From: Tetragenococcus solitarius NBRC 100494
GTDB lineage: Bacteria > Bacillota > Bacilli > Lactobacillales > Enterococcaceae
Length of the DNA stretch: 64,000 bases
NCBI RefSeq assembly: GCF_001544195.1
Contig: NZ_BCPY01000008.1
Location: forward strand, 1-64,000
Reading direction: 5' to 3'
Shown: positions 19,619 to 28,371 of the stretch, piece by piece
Layout: every line of letters begins with the position of its first letter
Numbering within the stretch: position 1 is the first letter of the stretch
Position numbers and translations under genes: made by a program
The notes under the pieces: generated by a model
What the model saw: only the letters and a program-made list of their open reading frames with translations
The model's database searches: none
What the model was told of the DNA's origin: nothing

Positions 19619-19658
19619 ATCCTAGTTTTAGATGCAACTAGCAGAGGAGCCTATTTTT

Positions 19659-19889
19659 ATGAAAACAAAACGAATTGTGCTTCATATACAAGATTTAATC
19701 GAAAAAGAAAATATAAGCTTACGGGAACTAGGTAGACAAGCAGATATTCAAATTTCTGCGCTAAGTCCGCTTGCTAATGGAAAAAAACAACGAATTGACC
19801 TTGGGCATCTTAAGCGAATTGCTGAAGCTTTAGATCTTAATGATATGAACGACATTATTTCCATTGAGGATGACGAAATAAACACATAG
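19659..19889 (+). CDS. Small Cro/CI-type (XRE) DNA-binding protein, copy 1
   Basis: 76 residues, nothing but one helix-turn-helix domain: ISLRELGRQADIQISALSPLANGKKQRIDLGHLKRIAEALDL. The ATG at 19659 is used because GAGGAG lies in front; an upstream ATG at 19632 has no site. It is a clear paralogue of the next gene, with identical LGHLKRIAEALDL. It is divergent from the PTS operon. Probably a repressor that binds the flanking palindrome; the inducer is unknown. Confidence 0.85.
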   Translation: MKTKRIVLHIQDLIEKENISLRELGRQADIQISALSPLANGKKQRIDLGHLKRIAEALDLNDMNDIISIEDDEINT

Positions 19890-19904
19890 GAATTCCTATG
19901 TGTT
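19881..19904 (+). terminator. Terminator overlapping the XRE copy 1 stop
   Basis: A perfect inverted repeat with arms AACACATAGGAA and TTCCTATGTGTT, followed by TT. It contains the TAG stop of the gene. Confidence 0.6.
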
Positions 19905-19921
19905 TTAATATTTTCACTTTT

Positions 19922-19961
19922 GATATAGATATGTATAACACTTCTTTGCTACAGCTATACT
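19922..19961 (+). promoter_or_regulatory. Promoter and operator of the second XRE gene
   Basis: GATATAGATATGTATAAC (19922-19939) matches the perfect palindrome of copy 1 at 16 of 18 positions. TATACT at 19956-19961 lies 16 bp downstream, exactly as for copy 1. Confidence 0.6.
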
Positions 19962-20002
19962 ATGCTTTTGGTAGTTGAATAAAACAAGAGAGGAAGACTA
20001 CC

Positions 20003-20257
20003 ATGAAAGCTGGATACCAACCTAAAAAAATCGTTCTTCATGTGGATAAACTTGCCAAAGAAAATTATGACTCTTTAAGAGATATGGCAATAGACACCGA
20101 TATTCAAATCTCTTCTTTAAGTCGTTTAGCTAGAAACGAACGCCAACGAGTTGATCTTGGACATCTTAAAAGAATCGCTGAAGCTTTAGACCTTCATGAT
20201 ATGAACGAAATTATCTCCATTGAAAACGATGATTCTTATAAAGATGAGACAAATTAA
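20003..20257 (+). CDS. Small Cro/CI-type (XRE) DNA-binding protein, copy 2
   Basis: 84 residues with one helix-turn-helix: SLRDMAIDTDIQISSLSRLARNERQRVDLGHLKRIAEALDL. It shares most of its second half with copy 1 and carries a slightly longer acidic tail. GAGAGGAAG precedes the ATG. The tandem arrangement with matching promoters suggests duplication of the whole unit. Confidence 0.85.
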   Translation: MKAGYQPKKIVLHVDKLAKENYDSLRDMAIDTDIQISSLSRLARNERQRVDLGHLKRIAEALDLHDMNEIISIENDDSYKDETN

Positions 20258-20280
20258 TTTGATCTTAAAATAAACAGATA

Positions 20281-20315
20281 AAACAAATTTCCTACTTATC
20301 GTAGGAAATTTGTTT
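20281..20315. terminator. Bidirectional terminator between XRE copy 2 and the HAD gene
   Basis: AAACAAATTTCCTAC (20281-20295) pairs perfectly with GTAGGAAATTTGTTT (20301-20315). It overlaps the 3' end of the minus-strand HAD phosphatase gene. Confidence 0.65.
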
Positions 20316-21032
20316 TATAAATTCACCAACATTGTGCACTTGGTGATCTACTGCTTTTATTAGCAGCGAATCTACCCAGGGAAAAGAGGCACTTTGATAT
20401 CTATTTACCATCTGCCAATCATTTAAACCGTCCCCGATAGTAAAAACATTTTTTTCAGAGATTTCAAGTTGCTTTATTAACTGTTGAATAGTAAAAAGCT
20501 TATTCACAGAACTCCCGACAATATCGATTGTTTCAATATTTCCAAGAAAACTCACCTCTGGAAAATCAGAAGCATGTGCTTCTATAAATTGACTTGCTTT
20601 TTTTACAGAATAGGCTTTAACAGAAAGTTGGATCACCTTTTCTTCAAGAAAAAAGTTTTGTAATCCTTTAAGTTTTAGTTCTGTAAAAGTACTTCTTTTT
20701 GAATAAATCTTATTTTTGGAAAGATGACTGATTTTTATTTCTTGGAAAATTTCTTCATTACTCACGATCCTGTCGACCAACAAACGATACATCGCTTGAT
20801 TGATTTTCGTTAATGCTATTTGATTTATCGTTGCGCCGTTATTTCCGATAATAAAATCTGGAGAAATTTGATAATGTTTTATTTTTTCTACTAAACTGGG
20901 AAAATCTCGTCCCGTAGCAATAATGAAATAATTCCCTGCGTTTTGCCAATGTTTAATTTGTAATAGTGTATCCTGGTCTATCATATGATTTTGATATAAT
21001 GTACCATCAAAATCACTCACAAGTAATTTCAT
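20292..21032 (-). CDS. Cof-type HAD hydrolase
   Basis: About 246 residues. The catalytic DFDGTLYQN at the N-terminus, the TGRDFPSLVEKI motif, and GDGLNDWQMV near the C-terminus are HAD class IIB (Cof) motifs. The ATG at 21032 has GGAG before it; the longer frame to 21095 would overlap the divergent promoter. It probably dephosphorylates a sugar phosphate. It is divergent from the RpiR gene and may belong to the same glucoside locus. Confidence 0.88.
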   Translation of the reverse strand: MKLLVSDFDGTLYQNHMIDQDTLLQIKHWQNAGNYFIIATGRDFPSLVEKIKHYQISPDFIIGNNGATINQIALTKINQAMYRLLVDRIVSNEEIFQEIKISHLSKNKIYSKRSTFTELKLKGLQNFFLEEKVIQLSVKAYSVKKASQFIEAHASDFPEVSFLGNIETIDIVGSSVNKLFTIQQLIKQLEISEKNVFTIGDGLNDWQMVNRYQSASFPWVDSLLIKAVDHQVHNVGEFIKQISYDK

Positions 21033-21097
21033 AGCTAACTCCTTTATTTTACATTTGAAATAGGTTACAGTAAAAGTAGCAATTTGGGAGGTCATTT

Positions 21098-21856
21098 ATG
21101 TCAATCACAGAAAAAATGAACAATAATTTTGATCAATTAAATGAAAATGAACGCAGAGTTTTAGATCAAGTGATAAAAAATAAGCGTCAATTTTATAATT
21201 TAACTATTAACGAATTCGCCAATAAAAATTTAGTATCCAAATCCTTCGTGATACGATTATGTAAAAAGATTGGCTATTCAGGGTACAGCGAATTTAAATA
21301 CCAGTTAAAACTCGAAGTAGAAAAATTGGTTACACAACAAACAACTCAATCTATCCTCGATAGCACTACGAATGATTTAAAAGAAACATTGCGTTTAATT
21401 GATTCAAAAAAGTTAAATTATCTTTCACAGTTGCTATACCAGGCGCCTCATATTTATACCTATGGAACTGGGTACGGACAAAGAACAATTTTAGAGGATT
21501 TTAAAAGAGGAATGATTTCTAGTCAACGGGCTTTGACGTCACTTCCCACAAGCGTTGAATTACGTTTATATAGCGACACAATGGTAAAAAATGATCTTTT
21601 ATTCATTGTATCTATTAGAGGAAAAGTCGATAATGTCAAAAAGGATCTAATATTATTAAAAGAAAGAGGAATCATTGTTGTATCTATCACTCAATTTGCA
21701 ACAAATGAGCTAGCAAGTATTGCTTCATTAAATCTTTATCTTAAAACGACCCCTATACTCAACCCTCTTTCTCCTGAGAATCCTTACGTATCCTATGCGC
21801 CTCTTTGTTTTTTACTTGATTTAATTGTTAAAGACTATCTTAATTTCAAAAAATAA
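21098..21856 (+). CDS. RpiR/MurR-family transcriptional regulator
   Basis: 252 residues. An N-terminal RpiR helix-turn-helix (NLTINEFANKNLVSKSFVIRLCKKIGYSGYSEFKYQL) is followed by a SIS sugar-phosphate-binding domain with YGTGYGQRTI. GGGAGG precedes the ATG. It converges on the PHP and PTS IICB genes and diverges from the HAD gene. It likely controls that PTS in response to a sugar phosphate. Confidence 0.9.
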   Translation: MSITEKMNNNFDQLNENERRVLDQVIKNKRQFYNLTINEFANKNLVSKSFVIRLCKKIGYSGYSEFKYQLKLEVEKLVTQQTTQSILDSTTNDLKETLRLIDSKKLNYLSQLLYQAPHIYTYGTGYGQRTILEDFKRGMISSQRALTSLPTSVELRLYSDTMVKNDLLFIVSIRGKVDNVKKDLILLKERGIIVVSITQFATNELASIASLNLYLKTTPILNPLSPENPYVSYAPLCFLLDLIVKDYLNFKK

Positions 21857-21877
21857 AATGGGAATGATTCCCATTTT
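21855..21877. terminator. Bidirectional terminator between RpiR and PHP genes
   Basis: AAAATGGGAAT and ATTCCCATTTT form a perfect stem with one central base. T-runs follow on the right and A-rich sequence stands on the left. It overlaps both converging gene ends. Confidence 0.75.
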
Positions 21878-22598
21878 ATTTTTTTATTTTCGGTAATGCT
21901 TCAAGCAACGTATCTAGATTACGATTGACAATTAATTCTTGTGGAAATTGTATATCTTCCAGCATGTTTAAAGATTCTGTAAAATTACCAATATCTGTCG
22001 CAAAATGAGCATCTGAACTGATGGTTACCTTTACTCTGTATTTTTTACATAATAAAGCAATATCTCGACAGTTTTTACGTGCATTTTTCCGATACGGAAA
22101 AGAAGAAGAATTTATTTCCACTATTTTATCGTATTCCTTGAATAACTTGATAATTTTTTCATGAGAGAAATCATAATTTCCATTACCTGAATGGCCTATA
22201 ATATCTACCCAAGGATTTTTGGCAATATTTTCCCAAATCTTATCATGTTCTTTAATCGTAGCGGGTTTTACGACTTTTTCATGGCAGGAAGCAATGACTA
22301 GATCTAGTTTTTCAAAGGTAGAAGTTGGTAAATCAAGATTTCCATCGTGGTCCATAACATTTGCTTCCACACCCTTGATAATCCGAAGTCCATCAACAAC
22401 TTCTGGGATAGCCTTTCTCATATTTCCAAAATAAGATTTAGGAAATGTTTCTCCTATGCCTAGACCGGGTGCATGATCCGTTACTGCTAAACCTGTCAAA
22501 CTTTTTTTCTTAGCTATCTGAATATTTTCCATTAATGTACTATACGCATGAATGGATGCTATTGTGTGAGTATGTGTATCTATTTTTGCTTCTAACAT
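21876..22598 (-). CDS. PHP-domain phosphoesterase (YcdX-like)
   Basis: 240 residues. Metal-binding motifs are DTHTHTIAS at the N-terminus, TDHAPG, and ISSDAHFA near the C-terminus. This is the PHP hydrolase family, trinuclear-metal phosphatases. It lies 24 bp after the end of the IICB gene and is likely co-transcribed. The substrate is unknown; a sugar phosphate is a guess from context. Confidence 0.85.
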   Translation of the reverse strand: MLEAKIDTHTHTIASIHAYSTLMENIQIAKKKSLTGLAVTDHAPGLGIGETFPKSYFGNMRKAIPEVVDGLRIIKGVEANVMDHDGNLDLPTSTFEKLDLVIASCHEKVVKPATIKEHDKIWENIAKNPWVDIIGHSGNGNYDFSHEKIIKLFKEYDKIVEINSSSFPYRKNARKNCRDIALLCKKYRVKVTISSDAHFATDIGNFTESLNMLEDIQFPQELIVNRNLDTLLEALPKIKK

Positions 22599-22622
22599 TC
22601 TATCGCTCTTTTCTTATTTTTA

Positions 22623-24201
22623 TTACAGTAATTTGTCGAACTCATCTCTAACTTGAGGAACGCTCGGGCCCACAATCACTTGAATATTATTTTTCTTTCG
22701 TACCATACCTAAAGCACCATATTCTTGGAAGTACTCATCATCCAGTACTTTTGAGGTATCAACAACAGAAGTACGTAAACGGGTCGCGCAATTTGTTACA
22801 CTTTCGATATTTTCTTTGCCACCTAATCCCCTCTAAAAAGGCCTGAGCTTTGATTTGAAACTCATTTTCTTTTCCATCTTTTTCAATTTTTTCTTCATTC
22901 TTTTTTTGTTTATAATCTTTTTTGGTATATAATTTCGTATTTCCCACCAATTGACGCCCAGGCGTTTTAATGTCAAATTTGACAATTAAAAAATAAAATA
23001 CAACAAAAAAGATAAGTGTGAAGATTAATCCTACAATAATTTGCTTAATATATTCATTGTAGTGATTATGCCACAGCGGAATCCAGTTCTTGGCAAGCCA
23101 GGTAATTAAACCACTGGTAAAATCTCCTCGAATACCAATAGCATATTGAGCTGTTGATAAGCTAGCACAAAGCACAGCATAAACTGCATATAAAGGTGGA
23201 GAAACAAACAAGAAGGTAAATTCAAGCGGTTCAGTAATTCCACCAACAACCGCCGCTATCGCTGCGGGAATGACAAGTGCGCCTGTTTTTTTCTTGTTTT
23301 CTGGTTTAGCTGTGAAATATAAGGCCGCCGCTACACCCGGTGCAGCAAAGATTTTATTATGTCCATATAATTTAAAAGCTGCTCCAGGAAATAGTTCAGC
23401 TAATGGTTTAGCTGACTGACTAAATTCAACCAGATGATCTAACCAGTAAGTAGTAATCCCTTCATTTACAACAACCGGACCGTAACTAAATGGTTGTGTT
23501 AACAAATGATGAAGCCCTGTTGGCAACAGCAGTCTTTCTAATAATGAATAACACCATATACCAAAGCCCCCACTACCAACAAAGAAGGTTTGGATATTTC
23601 CCATTCCACGTTGAAATACAGGCCAAATAAAACAAAAGATTAAAGCAACGACAATCGCTGCCATCATTCCCAAGAATACGACAAGCGATGACCCATTAAA
23701 CATCGCTAACCAATCGGGAATTTTTTTGTCAAAAAAATGATCATGAAGATATACCACCATTAATGCAATCACAATAGCGCCAATAATACCTGTATCAAGT
23801 GTCTTTATACCTCCAATTAACTTTAAGCCAGAGCCGGTTTCAGGTTCAACTGAAAAATCTACACCGAAAAATCCACCAAAGTTTTCTAAGATTGCACCAA
23901 CAAAGTAGTTAAATGACATATATACAACAAATGATTCCATACTAATTCTAGCAAGCGATTTTTTTGCTAGACCGATGGGTAACGCAATAGCAAATAATAA
24001 TTCTAAGTTATTAAAAACGGTCCACATTCCTGCGCTTACAATATCCCATATTTTAAACCATACAGTGCCTTCTTCAGCAATAGGACCCATAATAATTGGA
24101 TTTTGGAAAATGATAGTAATTGCTAAAATAATCCCTGAAAAAGACAACAACATGACCGGTGTAAACATTGCGCCGCCAAATTTTTGTATTTTATCCTTCA
24201 C
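22623..24201 (-). pseudogene. Glucoside/maltose-type PTS IICB gene with a single-base frameshift
   Basis: The frame starts at GTG (24201) behind AAGGAGG. It encodes a complete glucose-superfamily IIC domain (about residues 1-425, with AGVAAALYFTAKPENKKK and GGITEPLEFTFLFVSPP). A run of four G on the coding strand (22828-22831) then shifts the frame, and a false stop follows at 22759. Removing one G restores EGLGGKENIESVTNCATRLR and a normal end at 22623, giving 525 residues, the usual IICB length. The lost part holds the IIB phosphocysteine. The shift is either a true mutation, a phase-variable run, or a sequence error. No IIA domain is present. Confidence 0.88.
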
Positions 24202-24260
24202 TTTTTTTCCTCCTTGTCTAAGCAATGACCTTATTATAGTTTTCTCAAATCTCCAAAACA

Positions 24261-24274
24261 ATATATCGCTTTCA
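24261..24274 (-). promoter_or_regulatory. cre-like site before the IICB gene
   Basis: On the minus strand TGAAAGCGATATAT matches the cre consensus at 13 of 14 positions. It is about 60 bp upstream of the GTG start, so the PTS gene is probably under CcpA control. Confidence 0.55.
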
Positions 24275-24378
24275 TTTAGGAAGGAAGAAAACAAAAGAAG
24301 GAAAAGTTCCACTAAACTGAAAAAAATTTCATTGTAATCATCGCAATAGCGGATGTTAATATAAGATGTGAAAACTAA

Positions 24379-24414
24379 AAAAAAATTGTCCATCAAAAAT
24401 TTTGATGGACAATC
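24379..24414 (-). terminator. Terminator after the metal ATPase
   Basis: TTGTCCATCAAAA and TTTTGATGGACAA form a strong stem. On the minus strand a run of nine T follows. Confidence 0.8.
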
Positions 24415-24446
24415 GGTGAATGATTTATAGACTATTACCTTACTTT

Positions 24447-26240
24447 CTAATCTCTTCTTGCTCGTAATGCGCTCAAAATTGATACGGTATCGACAACTTC
24501 CTGTAACGCAGCTCCGAATAAGGCGGGGATTAAGCCGGTGCTGGCAATTAACATGAGTGCGACACAAATAAATATCCCAATCAAAACAGATTGTTGCGCA
24601 ACTTTCATGGTATCTTTTGATAGACGAACGGCTTCTGACACTCGTGTTAAGTCGTCTTTTAAAATCACGGCGTCTGCACTTTCGCTAGCTGCGGTGGAAC
24701 CATGCGCACCCATAGCAATTCCGATATCTGCTACAGCTAATGCAGGTGCGTCATTCACACCATCACCTACCATGATAAGTGGGCGTTGCTCTTCTTCTAG
24801 CTCTTTTAATACTTGGATTTTTTCTTCTGGTAAGCATTGGGCATGGACATCAAAAATATTGACCTTCTCAGCAATTTGGTTTGCAATTTCTGGATCGTCT
24901 CCTGTCAACATGACGGTTTTTTTAATCCCCATTTGATTTAACTGCTCAATTGTCTTGCTGGCTTCTGGACGAAGTACGTCCTTAAAGGTAATATAACCCA
25001 CATATTGTCCGTCTATTGCAACATATACGACCGTTTTTTTCGTTTGTTCTACAACGTCATCTCCGGCAAATGCAACATTTCCAACACGAACTTTTTTCCC
25101 ATCAACAAAGGCTTCCACGCCTTTTCCTGTCAGCTCTTGCAAATCTTTCACCGTTTTTAAATGAATTTTCTCTTCTTTGGCTTGTGCAACTAAAGAACGG
25201 GCTAAAATATGTGTTGATTCTTGTTCAACACTTGCAGCTAAAGCCAGTAGTTCCCCTTTAGAAATTTGATCGTTGGCAGGTTGGATATCATCTACAGTCA
25301 GCTGGCCTTTTGTCAGAGTTCCAGTTTTGTCAAAGGCAATAGAATTGGCCTTAGCTAACTTTTCAATCGTTGTTCCGGTTTTAACCACAATTCCATTTCT
25401 GCTTGAACGGCTCATTCCTGCTACTAAAGCTACCGGGGCAGCTAAAATTAATGGGCATGGGGAAGCAACCACCAAGACTTCTGCAAAACGTACCGGATCT
25501 TTAGAAACAAACCAAGCAATTCCTCCAATAATATAGGCAATTAAAGTAAAAGGGACTGCATAGCGATCTGCCAGCCGTACAAAATGAGCGGGTTTTGCTT
25601 CAGATTCCTCTACTAATTTAACTAATTTTTGATATTGACTATCACTGGCTTTTTTGATTACTTGTATACGGATTGAAGCATCTTTCACAATAGATCCCGA
25701 CATGATTTCGTCTTCCTGTTTTTTCTCAATAGGTCTGGATTCGCCTGTTAAAGAAGATTCATCAACCAAAGTGGTCCCTGCAATCACTTTCCCATCCACA
25801 GGGGCGATTTCCCCTGGTTTGATTAAAAGCAGGTCGCCAACAGCTGCCTCCTCTACTTCGATGTCATGTAATTGTTCATTCACAATTTTATGCGCTACTT
25901 GTGGCGAATTTTCCAATAAAGAACGAAGTTCACGTCCTGCTTGATGACTTGCATAGTCCTCCAAGCTGTCTCCTCCTGTGAGCATGACCAACACCACTAG
26001 GCTAGCCCAATATTCCCCTACTAACAATGTTGCAATAATTGCAGTAATCGCTAAAATATCCACGCCGTATTTCCCAGATTTTAAGGTTTGAACCATACCA
26101 ATAAACATAGAAAATGCCATAACGCCGCCTGCAATAGCGATCATCCAAAAGGCAAATTGTGGTTGGTCAAACATAAATTCCATAATTAAGGCAATCATTC
26201 CAATAAAAATTGTTAGTATAAATTTTTTGAAATTACTCAC
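24447..26240 (-). CDS. P1B-type heavy-metal-transporting ATPase (SPC motif), possible Fe(II) exporter
   Basis: About 597 residues. The GTG at 26240 follows GGAGG at eight bases and is preferred over the ATG at 26276. It has TGES in the actuator domain, the membrane metal motif ASPCPLILAAP, the phosphorylation site AFDKTGTLTKGQ and the hinge GDGVNDAPAL. SPC rather than CPC is typical of the P1B-4 group (cobalt, zinc, iron export). No N-terminal metal-binding domain is present, also typical. The usual HP motif reads STHILARS, with Ile instead of Pro. A Fur-like box upstream favours iron. Confidence 0.88.
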   Translation of the reverse strand: MSNFKKFILTIFIGMIALIMEFMFDQPQFAFWMIAIAGGVMAFSMFIGMVQTLKSGKYGVDILAITAIIATLLVGEYWASLVVLVMLTGGDSLEDYASHQAGRELRSLLENSPQVAHKIVNEQLHDIEVEEAAVGDLLLIKPGEIAPVDGKVIAGTTLVDESSLTGESRPIEKKQEDEIMSGSIVKDASIRIQVIKKASDSQYQKLVKLVEESEAKPAHFVRLADRYAVPFTLIAYIIGGIAWFVSKDPVRFAEVLVVASPCPLILAAPVALVAGMSRSSRNGIVVKTGTTIEKLAKANSIAFDKTGTLTKGQLTVDDIQPANDQISKGELLALAASVEQESTHILARSLVAQAKEEKIHLKTVKDLQELTGKGVEAFVDGKKVRVGNVAFAGDDVVEQTKKTVVYVAIDGQYVGYITFKDVLRPEASKTIEQLNQMGIKKTVMLTGDDPEIANQIAEKVNIFDVHAQCLPEEKIQVLKELEEEQRPLIMVGDGVNDAPALAVADIGIAMGAHGSTAASESADAVILKDDLTRVSEAVRLSKDTMKVAQQSVLIGIFICVALMLIASTGLIPALFGAALQEVVDTVSILSALRARRD

Positions 26241-26316
26241 TTCATCACCCTCCAACTTTCTACTCAAGCTTAGCACTCAAATTTACTAATTGATAGTGAA
26301 AAAAGCTAATTGAGAA

Positions 26317-26331
26317 GGATAATCATTAACA
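26317..26331 (-). promoter_or_regulatory. Fur/PerR-like box upstream of the metal ATPase
   Basis: On the minus strand TGTTAATGATTATCC matches the 7-1-7 Fur motif TGATAATNATTATCA at 12 of 14 fixed positions. A second inverted element ATTATAAATGATAAT lies 16 bp further upstream (26348-26362). Both stand within 125 bp of the GTG start. Confidence 0.5.
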
Positions 26332-26423
26332 AATAGATTTTTTTAAATTATCATTTATAATAGTTCTAAATAATACAGTTATACATTACCATAGTTATTT
26401 AAACATAAAAAAATACACAAAAA

Positions 26424-26482
26424 TGAACCGACCTCCAAAAATTAGGATTTTGTTCTAACTTTTGAGGACCGGTATTTTTTCG
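26424..26482 (-). terminator. Terminator after adenine deaminase
   Basis: An imperfect stem of ACCGACCTCC...AATTAG and CTAACTTTTGAGGACCGGT. T-rich tracts stand on both sides, so it may act in both directions. Confidence 0.6.
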
Positions 26483-26528
26483 TTAAAATATTCCCTTGTA
26501 AAAACTATAACATTTTCTCAAAGTCTCT

Positions 26529-28322
26529 TTATTTGTTATTGTATTCGGGAAAAATAGGAATCAACTGGCTTTCTAGTACATCTACCAACCCTAAGTCACT
26601 ATATTTAAACTCAGGAATCACAGTCAATCCCAATGTTACGATACGTAATAGAGGGTTCAAAGTATCTACTCCAATACTTCTAAGCGTTTCTTTCATTTTT
26701 TCTGCTTGTTCCGCCGTATCAAAACAGTCCATCGCACTCATGAGTCCAAACACAGGAAGTTTTAACGTTTGAAGTAATTCGTCCTTTCCAGAACAACTAA
26801 TACCACCGCCACATTTTACAAGTGCTTTATAAACACGCTGAGCCGCTTCAGGATAACGATAGACAATCATCATATTATGGTGATCATGTGCAACTGTACT
26901 ACCGACAGCTCCTTCTACTCCGCCGAAATGTCGAATCAGTCCGACCGTTTTGTTCGCTTTTCCATAACGGTTGACTATGATGACATAGGCTAAATCAGGA
27001 TCGTCACTAATATCTACAATCCCATCTTTAACAACATGCTCTTCTTCTTGCAGATAAGTAATAGAGCCATTATAGTCTTCATAAACAGGGACATTTATCT
27101 TTATCGTTCCAGTTTGTTTTTCGGCTGGTGTTTTTAAATAAAAATCTGTTAACGCTAAAGGTAAAACATTAATCGTATTTCTAGATTCAATTTCAAATTC
27201 TTTATGTTCAATAGAAGTGACCATTTTGCCTTGTTCTGCCACTAATCTTCCTTCAAAGAAAACTTTTTCTGGATTAAAATCTTCTAGGTCATGTACAAGT
27301 AAGAAATCCGCCACATAGCCAGGAGCAATGGCCCCTAAGTTAGTGATCCCCACTTCTTCTGCTACATGTAAAGAACCTGCACGAATTGCTTCGATCGGCG
27401 ACATTCCATTTTGGATGATTTGTCTAACAACATCATTCATATGCCCGGTTTTTAAAATATCCGAAGCTTCTCGATCATCTGTACACAATGCCAGGCGTTC
27501 ACGCCAAGGAAGGTCTTTGACATCCTTCCAAATCGTTTCGATATTTTTAGCCATCGATGATTCTCTTGCATCGACATACATCCCTGCACGTAATTTATTT
27601 TTTGCTTCTCCAGGTGCTCTTGTTTCATGATCTGTCGTAGGTCCGCCAACAAGATAGGCGCTTAACAAGCGTCCTGATTCGCCTGGAACGTGTCCTTGAA
27701 TATATAAATCATTACGTTCAGCTGCTTCAATCATATCCATCATTCGGTCAGTTCCTTGTTCAACACCTTTATAATCCATCACTTCTGCTAAGCCAATAAC
27801 ATTTTTTAATTTAGCTAATCGACCTACAACGCTTGCGTCAAAAACAGCGCCTGCTTCCTCTAAACCTGGCACCGCTGGAACCGAAGATGGGATATTAATC
27901 CATTGTCGCATTGGTAGGTCTAATCCAGCATCATGCATATAGCGTACCGCTTCTTCACCGGCAACATTAGCGACCTCATGAGGATCAGTAATAACCGTCG
28001 TTGTTCCGTGGGGGATCACTGCTTCAGCAAAATGTCTGGGAGTTAACATCGAACTTTCCACATGCATATGCGCGTCAATCAAGCCCGGTACAATATAAGC
28101 ACCATAAGCATCGATCACTTGATTTACATTATCCAGTCCTTCTTCAAGCTCGTCTGCTTCTACATGAACAATAAAACCTTTATGGATAAAAACAGTAGCA
28201 GGATACTCTTCTCCTGTAAATAAATTTAAATAACGAGTATTTGTAACAGCTAAATCCGTAGGTATCTCATTTAAGGCTGCTTGCAATAGTTCTCTACGAT
28301 TTGGGATGGGTATTTTTTTCAA
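26529..28322 (-). CDS. ade: Adenine deaminase
   Basis: About 597 residues, the normal Ade length. The amidohydrolase metal site GLIDAHMHVESSMLTPRHF, the GTTTVITDPHEVANVAG stretch and the C-terminal AHDHHNMMIVY and CGGGISC segments are diagnostic. The start is TTG at 28322, spaced eight bases from GGAGG. A TTG at 28337 would overlap that site. It converts adenine to hypoxanthine and ammonia. It follows an AzgA-type permease, so imported adenine is its likely source. Confidence 0.95.
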   Translation of the reverse strand: MKKIPIPNRRELLQAALNEIPTDLAVTNTRYLNLFTGEEYPATVFIHKGFIVHVEADELEEGLDNVNQVIDAYGAYIVPGLIDAHMHVESSMLTPRHFAEAVIPHGTTTVITDPHEVANVAGEEAVRYMHDAGLDLPMRQWINIPSSVPAVPGLEEAGAVFDASVVGRLAKLKNVIGLAEVMDYKGVEQGTDRMMDMIEAAERNDLYIQGHVPGESGRLLSAYLVGGPTTDHETRAPGEAKNKLRAGMYVDARESSMAKNIETIWKDVKDLPWRERLALCTDDREASDILKTGHMNDVVRQIIQNGMSPIEAIRAGSLHVAEEVGITNLGAIAPGYVADFLLVHDLEDFNPEKVFFEGRLVAEQGKMVTSIEHKEFEIESRNTINVLPLALTDFYLKTPAEKQTGTIKINVPVYEDYNGSITYLQEEEHVVKDGIVDISDDPDLAYVIIVNRYGKANKTVGLIRHFGGVEGAVGSTVAHDHHNMMIVYRYPEAAQRVYKALVKCGGGISCSGKDELLQTLKLPVFGLMSAMDCFDTAEQAEKMKETLRSIGVDTLNPLLRIVTLGLTVIPEFKYSDLGLVDVLESQLIPIFPEYNNK

Positions 28323-28371
28323 TAGTTCTTCCTCCAATGATAGTATCTCTTTGTTTTATAGATTTTGCTAT

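Noticed and set aside
19029-19658. Sigma-54 promoter for the first mannose-family PTS operon
   Set aside because: No TGGCAC-N5-TTGC element and no LevR-type activator nearby.
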